NCBI GenBank assembly: GCA_021159475.1
Contig: JAGGRS010000068.1
Span: 1-7,479 of the forward strand
DNA length: 7,479 bases
Reading direction: 5' to 3'
Source of the DNA: Candidatus Methanophagales archaeon
GTDB taxonomy: Archaea; Halobacteriota; Syntropharchaeia; Alkanophagales; Methanospirareceae
Within the stretch, counting starts at the first letter, position 1. Every line of letters starts with the position of its first letter. The notes under the pieces were generated by a model. It worked only from the letters and a program-made list of their open reading frames with translations, was not told the DNA's origin and did no database searches. A program made the position numbers and the translations under genes. This document shows positions 6,501 to 7,479 of the stretch, piece by piece.

Positions 6501-6885
6501 ATGCATGATGAACGGGAAGAAGATTTCAAAGCGTTTATTAAAGGATTGGAAAGGAAAGGGATGTGCGTAATCCTGTTCGGGTCAAAGACTAAAGGAGAAG
6601 ATAATTTATTGAGTAATTTCGACATAGTTATTATAGCACGAGATAAAGAAGATTTGGCATTGGAAATAGTTTTTCCCCGCTGATTTGTTTTGCTATACCA
6701 TAGAGGATTGTTTAAAAGAGATTGAAAATAAGAATACGGTTCTTTTAGATGCGTTTACGCAGGGGAAGGTTATATTTGATGATATTGGCGTATTCAATTT
6801 TTTGAAGAACGAAGTGAAATATGTGATTGAGAGAAGTGGATTGAAGAGATGTGAGGAGGGCTGGTTGGTGAAGGAGGTGGGATGA
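6501..6885 (+). pseudogene. MNT nucleotidyltransferase, frameshifted
   Basis: Two adjoining frames together make one minimal nucleotidyltransferase (MNT), the usual partner of HEPN proteins. In such systems it AMPylates the toxin as an antitoxin. Frame one, from the ATG at 6501, has the GS motif LFGSKTKGED (25-34) and the strand NFDIVIIA, and runs into a TGA at 6681. Frame +1, open from 6670, continues as PADLFCYTIEDCLKEIENKN, then TVLLDAFTQGKVIFDD, a normal MNT C-terminal half. Removing one T from the five-T run at 6670-6674 (next to CCCC) joins them as EIVFPADLFCY and gives 127 residues. The first metal-binding Asp of the usual D-x-D is Asn39 (SNFD), with D41 kept. The stop overlaps the following ATG as ATGA. 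The shift may be a true mutation or a homopolymer sequencing error. Confidence 0.8.
6872..6881 (+). promoter_or_regulatory. Strong Shine-Dalgarno site for the TPR gene
   Basis: The sequence aggaggtggg lies directly before the ATGATG at 6882 and inside the end of the MNT frame. It is the clearest ribosome-binding site in the window. It supports the start of the short TPR reading frame and its translational coupling to the MNT gene. Confidence 0.7.
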
Positions 6886-7145
6886 TGGGTTTGTTTGGAA
6901 AGAAGAAGGATGCGGATGTTTGGAACAACAGAGGAGTTGCCCTTGATGAGTCATGAAGATACGAGGAAGCGATAAGATACTACGATAAAACTCTGGAGAT
7001 TGACACAGAGTTTGAAAAAGCAAAGAATAACAAGAAACTCGCAGAGGAGAAATTAAGAGAACAGAAAAGAAAAGAGGAGATAGAGCATAAAAAAGTATTA
7101 AACGCAATAAATGAAGCTCATTCCCATGCGTGCTCGGTTAAATAA
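6882..7145 (+). pseudogene. Small TPR/coiled-coil protein with in-frame TGA
   Basis: From the ATG at 6882 (or 6885) the frame reads MMGLFGKKKDADVWNNRGVA, then LDES, then a TGA at 6954-6956. It continues without shift as RYEEAIRYYDKTLEID and TEFEKAKNNKKLAEEKLREQ to a TAA at 7143. Across the stop this is one near-perfect tetratricopeptide repeat (W-NN-G.AL....RYEEAI..YDK.LEID). The TGA falls exactly where TPRs carry Gly, so a single GGA-to-TGA change explains it. The rest, about residues 45-75, is a highly charged Lys/Glu helix, probably a coiled coil. The full frame is 87 codons. A strong ribosome-binding site and an ATGA overlap link it to the MNT gene, so it was probably the third gene of the operon. 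The original C-terminus may have been cut by the mobile-element remnant just downstream. TPRs usually mediate protein-protein contacts. No specific partner can be named. Confidence 0.75.
7117..7126 (+). repeat. 10-bp direct repeat, left copy
   Basis: The sequence ctcattccca here recurs in the same orientation at 7464-7473, on the far side of the transposase stub. The length fits a target-site duplication of an IS4-like element. A 10-bp match at this spacing can also arise by chance somewhere in a window of this size. Confidence 0.35.
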
Positions 7146-7157
7146 TCCATCTTTCCA

Positions 7158-7376
7158 TCAGCCTCTCTCGTTTGACATTTGGATCGCATCCATGGCAGAG
7201 GTAAATGTTGTACCAAATCCAAGCGTTAACACCCAGAAAAGAATAACCGGGTCAATTTTACGCTCCCTTATAATAAGTACGCTCTCTCGTGCAGTATTTC
7301 TTAAAAAATTCTCTGGTAACATCTCTACAATTGCCTCTACCGTGGGGTCTATTCCCTTTTCATTATTTAGATTCAT
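7158..7376 (-). pseudogene. IS4-like transposase, N-terminal fragment
   Basis: A 72-residue frame starting MNLNNEKGIDPTVEAIVEML, followed by PENFLRNTARESVLIIRERK and IDPVILFWVLTLGFG. The R-K-I-D-P-V-x-L-F-W-x-L-x-L-G-F-G segment resembles the N-terminal domain of IS4-type transposases common in archaea. The catalytic DDE core is absent: the frame ends at 7158 after TTFTSAMDAIQMSNERG, while intact enzymes are some 350-450 residues. The start at 7376 is preferred because aggcggtgat, a good ribosome-binding site, lies 7-8 bp upstream. An in-frame GTG at 7388 overlaps that site. A TATA-like string is found further upstream at 7448-7455. It is not able to transpose on its own. The family name comes from motif memory, not from a search. 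Confidence 0.65.
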
Positions 7377-7447
7377 ATATCGTATCACCGCCTAAAATAG
7401 TCACTTTTATAGCTTAAACAGTTCTGTGTAGTCCTGAAATTTTTGAC

Positions 7448-7455
7448 TTTATAAA
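7448..7455 (-). promoter_or_regulatory. TATA-like box upstream of the transposase stub
   Basis: The minus strand reads ttataaag, centred about 75 bp upstream of the transposase ATG, which would give a leader of about 50 nt. It may be the native promoter of the element. The motif could equally serve the plus strand beyond the window. Confidence 0.3.
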
Positions 7456-7463
7456 CCCTACCT

Positions 7464-7473
7464 CTCATTCCCA
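7464..7473 (+). repeat. 10-bp direct repeat, right copy
   Basis: Second copy of ctcattccca. If the pair is a target duplication, the pre-insertion sequence would have run from ...gcaataaatgaag through one repeat copy into accacc, extending the TPR frame past the present stop. Confidence 0.35.
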
Positions 7474-7479
7474 ACCACC

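Larger units (their letters stand above)
7127..7463 (-). mobile_element. Possible internally deleted IS remnant
   Basis: This is the interval between the two copies of the 10-bp repeat. It contains the transposase start, its ribosome-binding site and upstream region, but no transposase body. Inverted termini are not convincing: the inner ends share only a loose ggtt..a..aa pattern. The boundaries are therefore tentative. Confidence 0.35.

Noticed and set aside
6954..6956. TGA in the TPR gene as a selenocysteine codon
   Set aside because: The position matches a TPR glycine, not a redox cysteine, and no stable hairpin of selenocysteine type was evident nearby. A GGA-to-TGA mutation is simpler.
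7111..7395. Plus-strand open frame over the transposase stub
   Set aside because: Its translation shows no family features. The opposite strand has a recognisable transposase N-terminus and a good ribosome-binding site.
1..7479. CRISPR arrays, tRNA or rRNA genes
   Set aside because: No regularly spaced repeats and no tRNA-like or rRNA-like stretches were seen on either strand by eye.

Overview
The window looks archaeal and most likely euryarchaeal in the broad sense. It carries a type II methionine aminopeptidase, a stand-alone BioD-like/DRTGG protein, a DacZ-type diadenylate cyclase and an archaeal pantoate kinase. TATA-like boxes sit about 25-50 bp upstream of starts and clear Shine-Dalgarno sites are few. 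Gene content resembles methanogen/ANME-type lineages, but this is an impression and nothing here fixes the genus.

Layout: (1) 14-2033, minus strand: methionine aminopeptidase followed by a BioD-like/DRTGG protein, probably one operon. (2) 2034-2154: divergent promoter region. (3) 2155-3624, plus strand: a two-gene unit, a winged-helix protein of Panacea/YwgA-like appearance followed 3 bp later by a large PIN-domain protein. It has a toxin-antitoxin-like arrangement and is the best candidate for an uncharacterised system. (4) 3713-4510, plus: an ABC-3 family (Zn/Mn-type) permease with no ATPase or binding protein beside it. (5) 4518-5102, minus: a diadenylate cyclase, and 5161-6051, plus: pantoate kinase, divergent across a 58-bp gap with one palindromic TATA-like box. 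(6) 6084-7145, plus, visibly richer in A/T: HEPN protein, MNT nucleotidyltransferase broken by a frameshift, and a small TPR/coiled-coil protein broken by an in-frame TGA. The last two overlap as ATGA, so HEPN-MNT-TPR looks like a former operon. (7) 7158-7376, minus: the N-terminal stub of an IS4-like transposase, with a 10-bp direct repeat on either side.

The left 6 kb is mostly intact housekeeping and regulatory DNA: protein N-terminal processing, CoA synthesis, c-di-AMP signalling and metal transport. The right 1.4 kb is a decaying accessory patch holding the remains of a HEPN/MNT toxin-antitoxin module and a mobile element. The frameshift lies in a T5C4 run, so a sequencing error cannot be excluded for it. 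The TGA and the truncated transposase are independent signs of decay.
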